Source of the DNA: Salvelinus alpinus
Taxonomy: Eukaryota; Chordata; Actinopteri; Salmoniformes; Salmonidae
Assembly (NCBI RefSeq): GCF_045679555.1
Contig: NC_092099.1
Location: 14,274,076-14,338,075, forward strand
DNA: 64,000 nucleotides
Reading direction: 5' to 3'
Within the stretch, counting starts at the first letter, position 1. Every line of letters starts with the position of its first letter. This document shows, in pieces, positions 46,761-59,329 of this stretch. The position numbers were made by a program, and so were the translations under genes. The notes under the pieces were generated by a model, which had not been told where the DNA came from, did not search any database, and worked only from the letters and a program-made list of their open reading frames with translations.

Positions 46761-48533
46761 GAACAGTTATAAGGGCACCATTGTGTTGTTCTGAGCATAT
46801 GCAATGTGTCTGCCTCCGATGTAAAACAAATGTTTGACTTCCACACACAAAATTACTTTACTTATTTCAGGTTTAAGGAAGTGTGTAGGTCGCATTCTTT
46901 ATTGTAGAGCTATACAAGTTATGTATTTAGATCTGATTGTTCGGACAAATTCAGCGATTGCTCTGCCATGTCTGTACGGTGAAGCAGTTGAGCTGAATGC
47001 ATTTTTTTCTAAGGCCCGCACCTTTGACATAACTTTGCACTAGTGATATAAATGTATGTAATGATGCAGCTGACCAACAGAGGGAGGCAAATACACGTTT
47101 ATTCGACAGAGGACGTTGACATGGTCCTAGGAAGGATAGCTGTCTTCTGACTTATAAAACGGTGAGAAATCAATAAAATAAGTCATGTAAACATATACAT
47201 CTTTTCTTAAGTAATTCTAGTGCCCGATTTTGGGGACTGTCAGCTTAAGAAGTTTTAACCTGTTGAAATGTCAATTGATAGTGACAGCATCACACATTAT
47301 TTCCCAAGCAAAGACAATTTTTTGTCTCCTATAAAAGGTTGTAGCGCAGCCTCTGAATATCATAGACAAACCAAAGTTATACCATATACATCAGTGTCAC
47401 GTCTTTCCCCGGAATTTTACAGTTTATTTCTAGCATTGCGTACTAAAGCGACGTTATTGATCGCTTTAAATAATCAGATCCATTAAATGTTTTTATAAAT
47501 CTTAAGCTAACAAGGGGTAGGCCTATGCTATTACCAATTTCTTTAAAAAAAGACACAATACCCTGACACGCCCCCTCAATTCGAGCCCTGGTTTTAATTT
47601 AACACGCCAGGCTCTTCACTGACACTGATATACAGTATTTAAGGAGTGCATGGTGACTGATGTAATTGGCTGAGAAAATCTATGGATAGTAGACTATAGT
47701 TTAGTCTGTCAAACAGGTAGGCCTTCCTCTTATTTCTTGAATAGGAAGGAATAGGCCCCAAAACAAAGCCCTCTTGTTATTAGTAACCTAAAGTCAAATT
47801 AAATGAAGCCTTCTCAAATTAGCCTACTTTCAGCACCCATGCGCTGTCCATATCCGTGGCTGCTACTTCATAGTAAGTTAAGTATATTACTCGAGGTCTT
47901 ACTGTTGTCTTACCTGTTGTGAGGTCAATAACTCTGATACATAGCGTCGTTATGGACAACGAAACATATTGTTTTTATTCAAATCAATTATAGCAGTAGC
48001 AAGCTTACCTCCGTTCCTCCTTTTCATCTTCGCGTTCTCCCACTCAAACTGAACAGGACATCAGTTGTCCTAGTCCGCACGCACAGATATTGCATTTCTT
48101 CAGGTACACATCGAGATACTATAATAAGCAACTAATTCTCAAACCCTGAGCAATATGACATTTAATCAATGAAAAATTGCGCGACCCTCCCCTGGACTAA
48201 ATCAAAAATACCAAACTCTCCCCATGACTGCAATTGAAAAAGTATGACCCTCCCCAATTTTCTCCAAGGTAACAATTGTGTAAAATTTGACCGCTCACTA
48301 AAATGAAAAGGGGTTTCATGAATTTTGAATAACTTTGGACAAATTAAGCAATTTGTTGACATGAATTATCATTTGCACAAAGTGACAGTGGATGGTTGAG
48401 GACATAAATGGTTAAATATTCCACTGGAATTTTCCTTGTGCACTGGTTATATGAGCGCAGGTGATTTCCGCATGAATGACTTTAGGAGGAGCGTGTTCAA
48501 AGTGCAAAGTTAATAAACCATCTTAGACAGAAA
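46761..48533 (+). other. Interval between CERS6 and NOSTRIN, right part
   Basis: No exon recognised. GACCCTCCC words recur at 44870-44900 and 48180-48260, suggesting related repeat fragments. The NOSTRIN promoter should lie just left of 48534; I see no TATA box at a convincing distance. Confidence 0.3.
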
Positions 48534-51500
48534 ATGGCGGACCCCATGAGCACCTGTGCTGTGAGTACTAACTCTACCTCTTTTGAAAGACTACTTTTAG
48601 TCAAATGTACAAAGAAAATCATTATTTCTCCTTTATATGTTTGTACCATAGGTCGACACGTTAATGGATTGTCTTCATAGCTGTGTCTATTACTGTTACT
48701 AGAAATAGCCAGTTTGACAACACCATGACTTGTTGAATGTGTTATAGTACAACCTGTTGTACCAAGATCTGAAGAAGTTCTCAAAAAATGGGGAGCATTT
48801 CTGTAAGGAGCTCATGACAGTATTTCAGCAAAGGTATGGTCAATGTCAACTCCTTGAGAATATCGTTTAGTGAGGTAATTTATTAGAAATTGTTATTATG
48901 CTACCTAGGATTGGAAAAGTAAAACCCTTTTCAACCTGGACTGCACATATTTCTATTTCATAAAATGTCCAATCATTTAAATGTATGGACAATACCAACT
49001 CGGTCATTCACAATTGCATGCTAAGGTCTTAACTTCCCGGATTGAATTTTAATTAGCTGTAGTTACTGTTTCACCTCAGTGTGACAAAAGTAACATTCCT
49101 TTATGGCACTTAATTTGTGACTAGGGCTGAGCTGGAGATCAGTTATGCCAAGGGACTTCAGAAGCTTGCTGGAAAACTCATGAAGGCATCCAAAGGAATG
49201 AATGACAAGTGAGTTGGCTCTACCTTCACATTTCTATCACGCAGTCTGTAATGCTTCAGCGATCCAGATTGAATAGAGCCCATAGTGTAGTGCTCTAAAC
49301 TCTCTGCATGTCGTTGTTTTTCTTTCCGGGAAGTTCCACATACCGAGCATGGTGCCATGTATCTGACGACATGTACTCTACAGCAGACACACACAGGTAA
49401 TACACGCATGACCTTATGACCTTTTTAATCATATTATGACCATATTATGAGGCATTCCTGTAGTAGCGATGTTTCTTGGATATTCTCTATGACTGAGTCT
49501 GAGGAATGATACTATTATGTTGTTTTTTTCAGAGCACTAGGAAGTGCTTTTCAGGCAGAGGCAATTTTAGAAATTCGACAAGTAATTGAGGAGCACAACA
49601 AGAGGAAGAGACCTGTGAGTAATTTGGATCATTTATTCCTACCGACACATCATTCTACACAATTATACATTGAGACATGTTTTTCTTATCCCTTTCTTGA
49701 ATAGCTTGATAATGTTGTTGAGAAAAATGCAAAACTTGTTGTGACGAACTGGAGTGAACAAATCAAGGTAAGTCTTCCTTAAATTCTTGTTTGGTAAATA
49801 CATTGTTTGGTTGATTACATCATTCAAAGAAAATGATTGATTAAGAATATTGTTCAAACATTTTCCCTCACAGATGAAGAAGAAATTGGTTGGATTGACA
49901 AGAGAGCATGAAGCCCTGTTCAACTTTGTTGAAAAGAATACACACATTTGCACAGAAAAAGAAAAACAGAAGGTACTCCACTGCAATATTTACTGTAAAA
50001 CTGTCATTTTCACCTATTGATATGGATGATTAGGAAACCGTCGAAAATCCCAATGTAATAAAAGTTCAAAAAGATGCCATTTCCAACCCCCGAATAAGAT
50101 TAGGATGATGACTTGTTCTGTTGTTAACTAGATGCTGACCAGACTGACAAAGTCTGCTGAGGCCCAGACCAGAACAGACGAGGAGTACTTCACCATCAAC
50201 ATGGATGGTCACGAAATCAGACTGAAGTGGGAAAACACACTGAAAAACTGCTACCAGGTTCTAACCAATCCCCACAGTACATTTCCTCCAAAATCCTTTT
50301 TATTTTAAAGATATGTACCTTCTCTGACTGTACTGTTGATCTGAAGAGAAGGGGTCAAGACAGGTCACCCAAGAAGTTTCGATGTGCAGAGTTCAGTTGT
50401 ATTGTACGTCTCCTCTCATGCTGATGTTTGGTTAGACCCATTTAGAGATAGTCAGGTTTGAGTGTTGCAGCATCCATATTGTGTGCCTGATAGTGATACA
50501 GTATCTTTATAATTTCAGATAATCCAGGAGGTTGAGAAACAGCGGATAGAAGTTCTGTGCAACATTTTGAGTAAATACAACCTCCACATGGCAAGCTTCA
50601 GACACACCCTTGTACATGTGAGCATTCTTCCCAAAATGACTCTAATTACAACCCTGTGACAAAAACTGTATCATTCATTTCTCTTGTATTACTTACAGAG
50701 ACAGAAACAAATAGAACAAGCCATCCAGAAAGTTGATGTGGAAAAGGATATCCAAAATCTGGTGGAGGAGACCAGTGTAGCAGCAGAGGAGAACAAGGCT
50801 AAGTTTCTGATGACTGATTATTTTGTACGGGTCCATTTTGTTCACATAATTGTACAGTACATTTGTATCTGTAAATAGTTCTGGTATTAGTTTGATTTTG
50901 ACCTAAGACATACAGTGCCTGACCCTCAATGACTTATGTTAAGGAGGAGGACAGTAAGTCATTGATGGAAAAAGACAGGAGAAGAGAAGCCATCAAGTCC
51001 AAACTCCAGCGGCTGGGGGACAGTATCGGAAAAACAAAGAAAGACTGTGACGGTAAGTGTTGAAAAATGAAGCATAGAATTTTACTGGAAATAATACATT
51101 TCTGTGTGACACTTTTTCGTTTCATGTCTTCCAACATCCAATTAATAATAGGTCTTGAGAGACTGGTGAAGACCTACTCTGAAAACCCATCGTTCTCAAA
51201 CAAAAAGAACCTGGAAGAAACAGAACAGTTGATTGATGAGGTTTTTTCATACAGCAATAGATCCATTTTGAAAATATGATTTGATATTTTTCTGTATACA
51301 TTTCCTAGCATTGTGTTAAATGCATTTTCCTATTGGATGTCTACAGACCACTCTGAAACTGAACCTTCTTGAAGCAACTCATTGCAAACTCTCCAGCACA
51401 TTGGCTGAATTGGAGGGAAAACCTAAGACTTTGCATCGATTCAGTGCCAGTATAACAAAATGGAAAGAAAAGGTAGGCCCATAATCAAAGTGCATTTGTT

Positions 51501-52339
51501 CGGGCTTTGCACATGTTCATTGTAGCCTAGATTAATTTACCAACATGCAGTATACTGTTTAATCCATATTGTGCATGTTCAATTAGATTTAGACAGCACA
51601 AACACATCATGGCATATCCTTTTTGATGACACAAAATAGATAAACATAAGTATGTATGTATGTTACTATACATCCTAACCAGATTACAATCTGTTTTCCA
51701 AGGATTGCGAGCACAGTATTGTTCAGCTGGCCCGTCCAGTCAAAATCAAAAAGACACCGTTCAGATCGCGTTTGAGGAGCTCCATCATTTACAAAGGACC
51801 CCCTCAGAGTGTGACATCAGCAGAGGCCTCATCAGTAGAAGTAAACCAAGTCTACACTGCTGTCATCCAAGATACTGCAGCTCCAGGGGAATGTGGCTCT
51901 GTCAATGGAGCCATGTCTTTGACTGACGACAAGGAAGGAGAAGGTGACACCCATCCACATATATAATTACAAAGATATACCATTCTGATCTTGCCTATGC
52001 GTCATAACAAGAAACACTAATACATAGAAACTTCTCCTTATGGTGCAGAGTGGTGTAGCATTGGGAAATGCAAAGCTGTTTACGACTTCACATCAGACAG
52101 AGATGATGAGTTGAATATGAAAGAAGGTAACGGACAATAAAAATAGATGGGGGGGAAAAATATGAAATCCATGACTATACTTACAAAATCATTTGTTTAC
52201 AGGAGACCTTCTTGACATCTATCAAAAGGAAGACAGCGGTTGGTGGTATGGGATATTGAATGGACAGATAGGCCATTTTCCATCAACCTACATTGAGGAG
52301 CTGCCCATGTTAAGTGTTGTAGAAACATCAGATGTATGA
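48534..52339 (+). CDS. NOSTRIN: NOSTRIN, F-BAR and SH3 adaptor, complete, 16 exons, 544 aa
   Basis: Nitric oxide synthase trafficking protein: binds membranes by an F-BAR domain, and recruits dynamin, N-WASP and eNOS by its SH3 domain (family knowledge). Exons: 48534-48560, 48748-48833, 49125-49208, 49334-49396, 49533-49614, 49705-49767, 49874-49972, 50132-50257, 50519-50617, 50699-50824, 50944-51052, 51152-51240, 51347-51472, 51703-51943, 52049-52126, 52203-52339. The frame is continuous over 1635 bases with GT-AG ends; donors after 50257 and 51240 are weak. The start MADPMSTCAYNLLYQDLKKF parallels human MRDPLTDCPYNKVYKNLKEF. Residues about 1-260 are the F-BAR coiled-coil (SYAKGLQKLA; LKWENTLKNCYQ). 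The SH3 runs about 480-535 with AVYDF (483-487), GWWYG (512-516) and GHFPSTYIEEL (523-533). It is longer than human (506 aa) mainly in a linker encoded by 51703-51943. The short compact introns (under 0.4 kb) contrast with CERS6. It converges on SPC25. Confidence 0.95.
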
Positions 52340-52390
52340 CAGTCAGTGTTGGCGCAAATGGACAGGGTAAAGCATTTATCCTGTTACATG

Positions 52391-52396
52391 ATTAAA
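52391..52396 (+). terminator. Probable NOSTRIN poly(A) signal (ATTAAA)
   Basis: ATTAAA 52 bases after the NOSTRIN stop, the only good candidate before the opposing SPC25 signal. Cleavage would fall near 52410-52425. Inferred from motif and position. Confidence 0.5.
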
Positions 52397-52440
52397 GTAA
52401 TACATCAATCAACTATGGGGGGGGATGTGTACAAAAAGTG

Positions 52441-52446
52441 TTTATT
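52441..52446 (-). terminator. Probable SPC25 poly(A) signal (AATAAA on minus strand)
   Basis: TTTATT on the plus strand gives AATAAA on the minus strand, about 190 bases past the SPC25 stop. With cleavage 10-30 bases further left, the SPC25 3' end would meet the NOSTRIN 3' end. Confidence 0.5.
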
Positions 52447-52637
52447 TAAAGCAATTCCAAAATGCCTGATCAAATCTTTGGGCCGCTGAAGAACCCCACC
52501 AACTTGAAAATTGCACCTAGCCTTTTAAAATGGACGTCATATAATGGAAACGTTAATATTACAAACAATGTTGGCGACAAAACACACAGGATATTACTAA
52601 AATATGTTAAAATATAAACAGATCCACTTTCTTTTTT

Positions 52638-53888
52638 CTATTCAGGTTTTAGAGCGAGAAATTCTCTCCGGACATTTGCAAGGAAGGCAGAGAAGTTGTT
52701 GGTCTCCTGGAGTCTCTGCTCCAAGTGACTCATGCAATCCAGTGGTGGGTCGCTAGACACAACTGTGGACAAAAATATGGTTATATCACATTTCCAGCCA
52801 TTCATGATAACACTCCTAGTTTCCAAAACCATTTGTTACTGTACTGTTCTATACTATTTACTGTACTCACTCTGGTATAATCCTCCTTCGTTGATCCTCA
52901 GCATGAAGGTGTATACACATTCCGAGTCTTTTTGGTTGATGTCTCGGAAGATAAACTGCAATTTCTCTCCTTGAATAAAAGAATAACAATTCCTTTTAAT
53001 TCTGTGGTTTAACACTTGGTCAACACTAAAATGTTCAAACAATAAAATATTACTGCCATTGCCAACAGACTTATTCCCGATTTACCATGAATTTTTCTAA
53101 TTTCCAATCCCAGCCGACCCTGAAACACCTGCTTGGCTTTGTTGAGATTTTTCAGTCTGTCCTTGTTGGCTTTGTTTTGGGACACAATCACTTAAAAGAA
53201 AGGAAAATCAAGGGGACATGTTTGTTTTGGATACTAATCTATTTTAGAACAATGAATAGTTGTGTGTGAAGGACAAAATCTACTATTCCATTTACTGAAA
53301 AGAGCCTACATTCTTTTTTCTTGGCTTGTTCCACTCGGATCATCTCTATCTTTTCAATGATCTTGCTTTTCTGTACGTTCTTCCCTTCCACTTCAGACAG
53401 TCTCTTCGCAATGCCATTTCTCTTCTCCACCAATGAGGCATTTTTATTTTCCAAGTCTGGGGGTAGGGGGGACATTGTCTTCAATAATAAAGTATGAGTA
53501 GGCTAGTGCCAAGGTTACGGTCAAACTGATTGTTAGTGACACTTCACAGGATGTCATGCCCGGCACAATCTTACCTGTTTTGTATGAGTCTATCGTTTCA
53601 AATATTATTTCATCATCCTTCCATTTCTTTGAACACGTATCTGCAGAAAGAGAAGGGAGATTATTATAGCTGTGAATAGACACATTTTAAGCATAATTGA
53701 CTCGGTAAACATGGCGACAGCGTCCAACTCATACCGAGAACAGATCTGACGGTCTTTCGGTGGGTTTGAACCCAATCCATGCCTGTCTCCGTCATCTCGG
53801 CCGTTCCCTGAAAAAGCATTTTGTTGCGAATGTCTTCCATTGTGCTACTAAACCAATTCCCAATGTTTGCATCTGTAATGCAGTTCAT
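52638..53888 (-). CDS. SPC25: SPC25, NDC80 kinetochore complex component, complete, 6 exons, 231 aa
   Basis: Subunit of the NDC80 complex that, with SPC24, anchors the complex to the inner kinetochore (MIS12/CENP-T) during mitosis (family knowledge). Exons in transcript order: 53735-53888 (start codon at 53886-53888), 53575-53640, 53310-53456, 53086-53190, 52871-52969, 52638-52762. The frame is continuous over 696 bases including the TAG stop. The middle is charged coiled coil (ENKNASLVEKRNGIAKRL and onward). The C-terminal RWD-type globular domain shows GRLGLEIRKIHGEKLQFIF and TNNFSAFLANVRREF, which are diagnostic of SPC25. Human SPC25 is 224 aa as I recall. The N-terminal 51 residues are divergent; an acceptor CACCTAG six bases upstream of the ATG shows that a 5'-UTR exon lies further right. 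All introns are under 270 bases. Confidence 0.93.
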
Positions 53889-54189
53889 GATGATCTAGGT
53901 GACGGAAATACAAAAACACTGATTAGGTCAGTCGACATTTTGGCAAGATACAGGGGCAATTTGCACTTCAAAAAACAACGTGACACCATTCCACTGTTTT
54001 GGTAAACCGCTGAGGGATGGGGCTGGATTTGTTTTACCACTTCCAAATTCATAGGCAGAGCTATGGATACATACAAGGGCTAACAATTTTTTGAGGCTAT
54101 ACACAGTGTGTTCCCAAAGTAGTTTATATTTTGGGGTTCTAATGGAGTATTACAGTTGAATTAAGCTCAAGGCATGTATAAAGTTATAT

Positions 54190-56215
54190 TCTTCAAGAAT
54201 CAAATCAAATTCTATTTTTCACATGCGCCGAATACATTACACCTTACAGTGAAATGCTAACTTACAAGCCCTTAACCAACAATGCAGTTTTAAGTAAAAA
54301 AATTGATAACAAATAATTAAAGAGAAGCAGTAAAATAATAATAGCGAGGCTATATACAGAGTCAATGCACCGGTTACTCAATGTAATATGTACATGTAGG
54401 TAGAATTAAAGTGACTATGCATAGATAATAAACAGAGAGTAGCAACAGCGTAAAAGAGGTGGGGGGGGAAGCAATGCAAATAGTCTGGGTAGCCATTTGA
54501 TTAGCTGTTCAGGAGTCTTATGGCTTGGGGCTAGAAGCTGTTAAGTCTTTTGGACCTAGACTTGGAGCTCCGATACCGCTTGCCGGTCTATGACTAGGGT
54601 GGCTGGGGTCTTTGACAATTTTTAGAGCCTTCCTCTGACAACGCCTGTTATAGAGGTCCTGGATGACAGGAAGCTTGACCCCAGTGATGTACTGGGTTGT
54701 AAGCACTACCCTCTGCAGTGCCTTTCGTTCGGAGGCTGAGCAGTTGCCATACCAGGCAGTGATGCAACCAGTCAGGATGCTCTCGATGGTGTAGCAGCAG
54801 ATTTTTTTGAGGATCTGAGGACCCATGCCCAATCTTTTCAGTCTCCTGAGGGGAAATAGCCTTTGTCGTGCCCTCTTCACAACTGTCTTGGTGTGCTTGG
54901 ACCATGTTAGTTTGTTGGTGATGTGGACACCAAGGAACTTGAAGCCGTCAACCTGCTCCACTACAGCCCGTCGATGAAAATGGGGCCGTGCTCGGTCCTC
55001 CATCTCCTTTGTCTTGATCACGTTGAGGGAGAGGTTGTTGTCCCGGCACCACACGGCCAGGTCTCTGACCTTTTCCCTAAAGGCTGTCTCATCGGTGTCG
55101 GTGATCCCATCTACCACTGTTGTGTCATTGGCAAACTTGATGGCGTTGGAGTCGTGCTGGCCATGCAGTCATGAGTGAACAGGGAGTACAGGAGGGGGCT
55201 GAGCACGCACCCGAGGGACCCCGGTGTTGAGGATCAGCGTGGCGGATGTGTTGTTCCCTACCCATACCACCTGGGGGCGGCCCGTCAGAAAGTCCAGGAT
55301 TCAGTTGCAGAGGGAGGTGTTCAGTCCCAGGGTCCTTAGCTTAGTGATGAGCTTTGAGGCCACTATGGTGTTGAACGCTGAGCTGTAGTCAATGAATAGC
55401 ATTCTCACATAGGTGGTCCTTTTGTCCAGGTGGAAAAGGGCAGTGTGGAGTGCAATAGAGATTGCATCATCTGTGGATCTGTTGGGGCAGTATGCAAATT
55501 AGAGTGGGTCTAGGGTTTCTGGGATAATGGTGTTGATGTGAGCCATGACCGGCCTTTCAAAGCACTTCATGGCTACAGACGTGAGTGCTACGGGTTGCTA
55601 GTCATTTAGGCAGGTTCCTTTAGTGTTCTTGGGCACAGGGACTATGGTGGTCTGCTTGAAACATGTTGGTATTACAGACTCAGACTGGGACAGGTTTAAA
55701 ATGCCAGTGAAGACACTTGCCAGTTGGTTAGCGCATGCTCGGAGAACACGTCCTGGTAATCCGCTTGGCCCTGTGGCTTTGTGAATATTGACCTGTTTAA
55801 AGGTCTTACTCACATCGGCTACGGAGAGCGTGATCACACAGTTGTCCGGAATAGCTTATGCTCTCCTGCATGTTTCAGTGTTACTTGCCTCAAAGCGAGC
55901 ATAGAAGTAATTTAGCTTGTCTGGTAATCTCGTGTCACTGGGCAGCTTGCGGCTATGCTTCCCTTTGTAGTCTGTAATAGTTTGCATCCTCTGCCACATC
56001 CGACGAGTGTCGGAGACGGTGTAGTACGATTCAATCTTAGTCCTGTATTGATGCTTTGCCTGTTTGATGGTTCATCAAAGGGCATAGCAGGATTCCTTAT
56101 ACGCTTCCGGGTTAGAGTCCCGCTCCTTGAAAGCGGCAGCTCTACCCTTTAGCTCAGTGCGGATGTTGCCTGTAATCCATGGCTTCTGGTTGGGGTATGC
56201 ACGTACAATCACTGT
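54190..56215 (-). mobile_element. 5'-truncated L2/CR1-like LINE with decayed reverse transcriptase
   Basis: Minus-strand frames in order: 56217 to 56075 (PWITGNIRTELKGRAAAFKE), 55837-55598 (HKATGPSGLPGRVLRACANQ; TTIVPVPKNT) and 55117-54518 (FKFLGVHITNKLTWS; AWYGNCSASERKALQRVV). These are the linker, early RT and post-RT blocks of fish L2-like LINEs. The polymerase motif at 55121-55135 reads FANDT where FADDT is expected. Frames are interrupted by stops between blocks. The 3' tail reaches a CAAATCAAATTC run near 54190. It lies between SPC25 and the G6PC2 remnant. Confidence 0.8.
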
Positions 56216-57690
56216 GGGGACGATTAATGGCCGATTAATAAGGGCCGATTTCAAGATATAACAATCGTTAATCGGCCTTTTTGGATGCTGATTATGGCCG
56301 ATTACATTGCAATCCACGAGGAGACTGCGTGGCAGGCTGACCGCCTGTTACGCGAGTGCAGCATCAAAATTACCTTGTGGCTGCAAGGAGCCAAGGTAAG
56401 TTGCTAGCTAGCATTAAACTTATCTTATAAAAAAACAATCAATCTTCACATAATCACTAGTTAACTACACATGATTGATGATATTACTAGGTTAACTAGC
56501 TTGTTCTGCGTTGCATATAATCAATGTGGTGCCTGTTAATTTATCATCGAATCACAGCCTACTTCAACTTCGCCAAATGGGTGATGATTTAACAAAAGCG
56601 CATTCGCGAAAAAAGCAGTATCGTTGCAATAATGTACCTAACCATAAACATCAATGCCTTTCTTAAAATCAATACACAAGTATATATTTTTTTAAACCTG
56701 CATTTGTAGTTAAAATAAATGTATGTTAGCAAGCAATATTAACTAGGGAAATTGTGTCACTTCTATTGCGTTCAGTGCAAGCAGAGTGAGGGTATATGCA
56801 GCAGTTTGGGCCGCCTGGCTCGTTCCGAACTGTTGAAAGGCCATTTCTTCCTAACAAAGACCGTAATTAATTTGCCCGAATTTTACATAATTATGACATA
56901 ACATTTAAGGTTGTGCAATGTAACAGCAATATTTAGACTTAGTGTTGACACCCGTTCGATAAATACACACGTATTTCACTGAAAAAATTAACATTTTGTT
57001 TTTGAAATGATCGTTTCCGGATCTGACCAAATTAAATGGCCAAAGGCTCGTATTTCTGTGCGTTTATTATATTATAATTAAGTATATAATTTGATATTTG
57101 ATAGAGCAGTCTGACTGAGCGGTGGTAGGCAGCAGCAGGCTGGTAAGCATTCATTCAAACAGCTCCTAGCAATGCTTGTTTATGACTTCAAGCCTATCAA
57201 CTCCCAAGATTAGACTGGCAATACTAAAGTGCCTATAAGAACATCCAATAGTCAAAGGTATATGAAATACAAATGGTATAGAGAGAAATAGTCCTATTAT
57301 TCCTATAATAACTGCAACCTAAAACTTCTTAACTGGGAATATTGAAGACTTATGTTAAAAGGAACCACCAGCTTTCATATGTTCTCATGTTCTGAGCAAG
57401 GAACTTAAACGTTAGCTTTTTTACATGGCACATATTGCACTTTTACTTTCTTCTTCAACACTGTGTTTTTGCGTTATTTAAAACCAAATTGAACATGTTT
57501 CATTATTTATTTGCGACTAAATTGATTTTATTTATGTATTATATTAAGTTAAAACAAAAGTGTTCATTCAAAATTGTTATAATTGTCATTATTACAAACA
57601 CATATACGCTGGTGCAATCAAACACACACCAACGCTCACAAATCACCATTTACTTTGTTGGACTATTTATTATATTTAACCTGCAGCTCA
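56216..57690. repeat. AT-rich dispersed-repeat-like segment with GGCCGATTA words
   Basis: GGCCGATT or its inverse occurs at least four times between 56225 and 56310 (for example ATGGCCGATTAATAAGGGCC). The following 1.3 kb is AT-rich with no exon recognised. I believe this is a known salmonid dispersed element but cannot place its ends. Confidence 0.45.
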
Positions 57691-57900
57691 GTCACTTTTA
57701 ACCCTGATTACATGTATATAGCTACCTTAACTATCACCAGTATCCCTGCACCGCTATTGGTATTGACTTGTATATAGTGTATTTTCTTGTGTGTATTTCT
57801 TATTCTCCTGTGTATTTTTATCTGACTTCGTATTAACAGTTACTGCATTGTTGTAGAGCTTGCAAGTAAGCATTTCACTATTATTACTCCATTGTTTACA
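57691..57900 (+). mobile_element. LINE 3'-end fragment, plus orientation
   Basis: CCTTAACTATCACCAGTATC, TATTGACTTGTATATAGTGT and GCAAGTAAGCATTTCACTAT are typical of the tail of the same LINE class as 54190-56215 (inverse orientation). Confidence 0.55.
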
Positions 57901-57959
57901 TACAACAATGTATGTGTTTATAACTATCATAATTTCACTGTAATGAACTCTAGTCAGTC

Positions 57960-58620
57960 CTTGCATCTAAAACAGTGCATATGAATATTAGAAGGTTTAG
58001 CCCACATTTCCCTAGGTGTCTAAGAATATTAGAGGTCAGCCCACATTTCCCCAGCCGCCGCATCCCTCAGCTATCAATCTCAAAAATGTCGTGTCTGCCA
58101 TTTTGCTGAAAAAGCGAATTCCAGAATGTACTTTTAAACAGAAACTCACGGTTGACCACGGTTTGTGACACGGATTTCCCAAAAAAATGCCACATGGATA
58201 CAGCTACGACCGGAAGTTACTTTTTCGTAGGTTAATTTACGCAGCAGTTTGGGAAAAGTGTTTGCGAAAATGCTCTCTAAATTTTTAAGAAAAGTATCTT
58301 CGTTGCTGTATCGAAATGGCGTGTTTTTAGCAAATCCCATGTGACGTTATTTATTGCCATAAGACAACACAGCTCATGACCAAACGGGGCCATTGCGATT
58401 TATGTAAAAATCATTTTGGCTATATTAAATACTATGACAACCGATTATCAAATATGGTGAATTTTGTTAACTACCGTGGCAATTTTCGGATGATCCTCGA
58501 ACAAAACTTTCGGCAGCTGTTCGCTGTTGTTTTCAAAATTCCGCGCTCACGGAAACAAGGATGGGCCTGTGACGCCATACCGGAAATTGAGTTTTTATCA
58601 AAATTCAAAGTAGTCATTTA
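57960..58620. other. Unassigned segment with short frames on both strands
   Basis: Contains frames 58146-58340 (minus, 64 codons) and 58376-58621 (plus, 81 codons). Neither has a motif I recognise, and neither has splice signals joining it to a known gene. Sequence complexity is normal, so a degraded repeat or an unknown exon are both possible. Confidence 0.2.
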
Positions 58621-58817
58621 AGAAATAAACTCCTGCGATAAAAATTACAATGTACCGTGTTTATAATGTACGATGTTCATCACTTATGTTCCGCTTAAAA
58701 CCATATTAAAATAAAAAGGATATCAGACACGTTTTTCCTGGTTTCCCACAATGCAAAGTTTTGTTTAGTCTCTTGAATTTGGGCCAGGCTGTCGATGTCT
58801 AACATCACTCTGTTTAA

Positions 58818-59046
58818 AAAATAAAAATAAACGTTAACATTTATTTAACTAGGCAAGTCAGTAAAAAAAAAATCTTATTTACAATGACACCGGCCAAACC
58901 CGGACGACGCTGGGCCAATTGTGCGCCGCCCTATGGAACTCCCAATCACGCCTGGATGTGATGCAGCCTGGATTCGTATCAGGGACTGTAGTGGCGCCTC
59001 TTGCACTGAGATGCAGTGCCTTAAACCACTGGGCCACTCGGGAGCC
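58818..59046 (-). repeat. tRNA-derived SINE, minus orientation
   Basis: Same head (GTGGTTTAAGGCACTGCATC on the minus strand) and same tail (CTTGCCTAGTTAAATAAATG) as 3487-3730. A related tail-like piece occurs at 59752-59815. Confidence 0.8.
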
Positions 59047-59104
59047 TAAAATATCAACCTCTGTATCAACATTAGAAAGAAAAAAAGGTTAACATTTTTG
59101 TCGA

Positions 59105-59298
59105 GTTTATATCAAATCAAATGTTATTATTATTGGTCGCGTACACATATTTAGCAGATGTTACCTCGAGTGTAGCGAAATGCTTATGGTCCTAGCTATG
59201 CAGTAATAGCTACCTAACGATACAAAAAAATACACGCAAATCCCAAAATTAAAAAGAAAGGAATTAAGAAATGTTAGAACGAGCAATGCCAGAGTCCG

Positions 59299-59329
<31 letters not shown>

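Noticed and set aside
46069-46837. Several 70-136-codon frames on both strands
   Set aside because: All arise from purine/pyrimidine-biased low-complexity sequence and show no domain.
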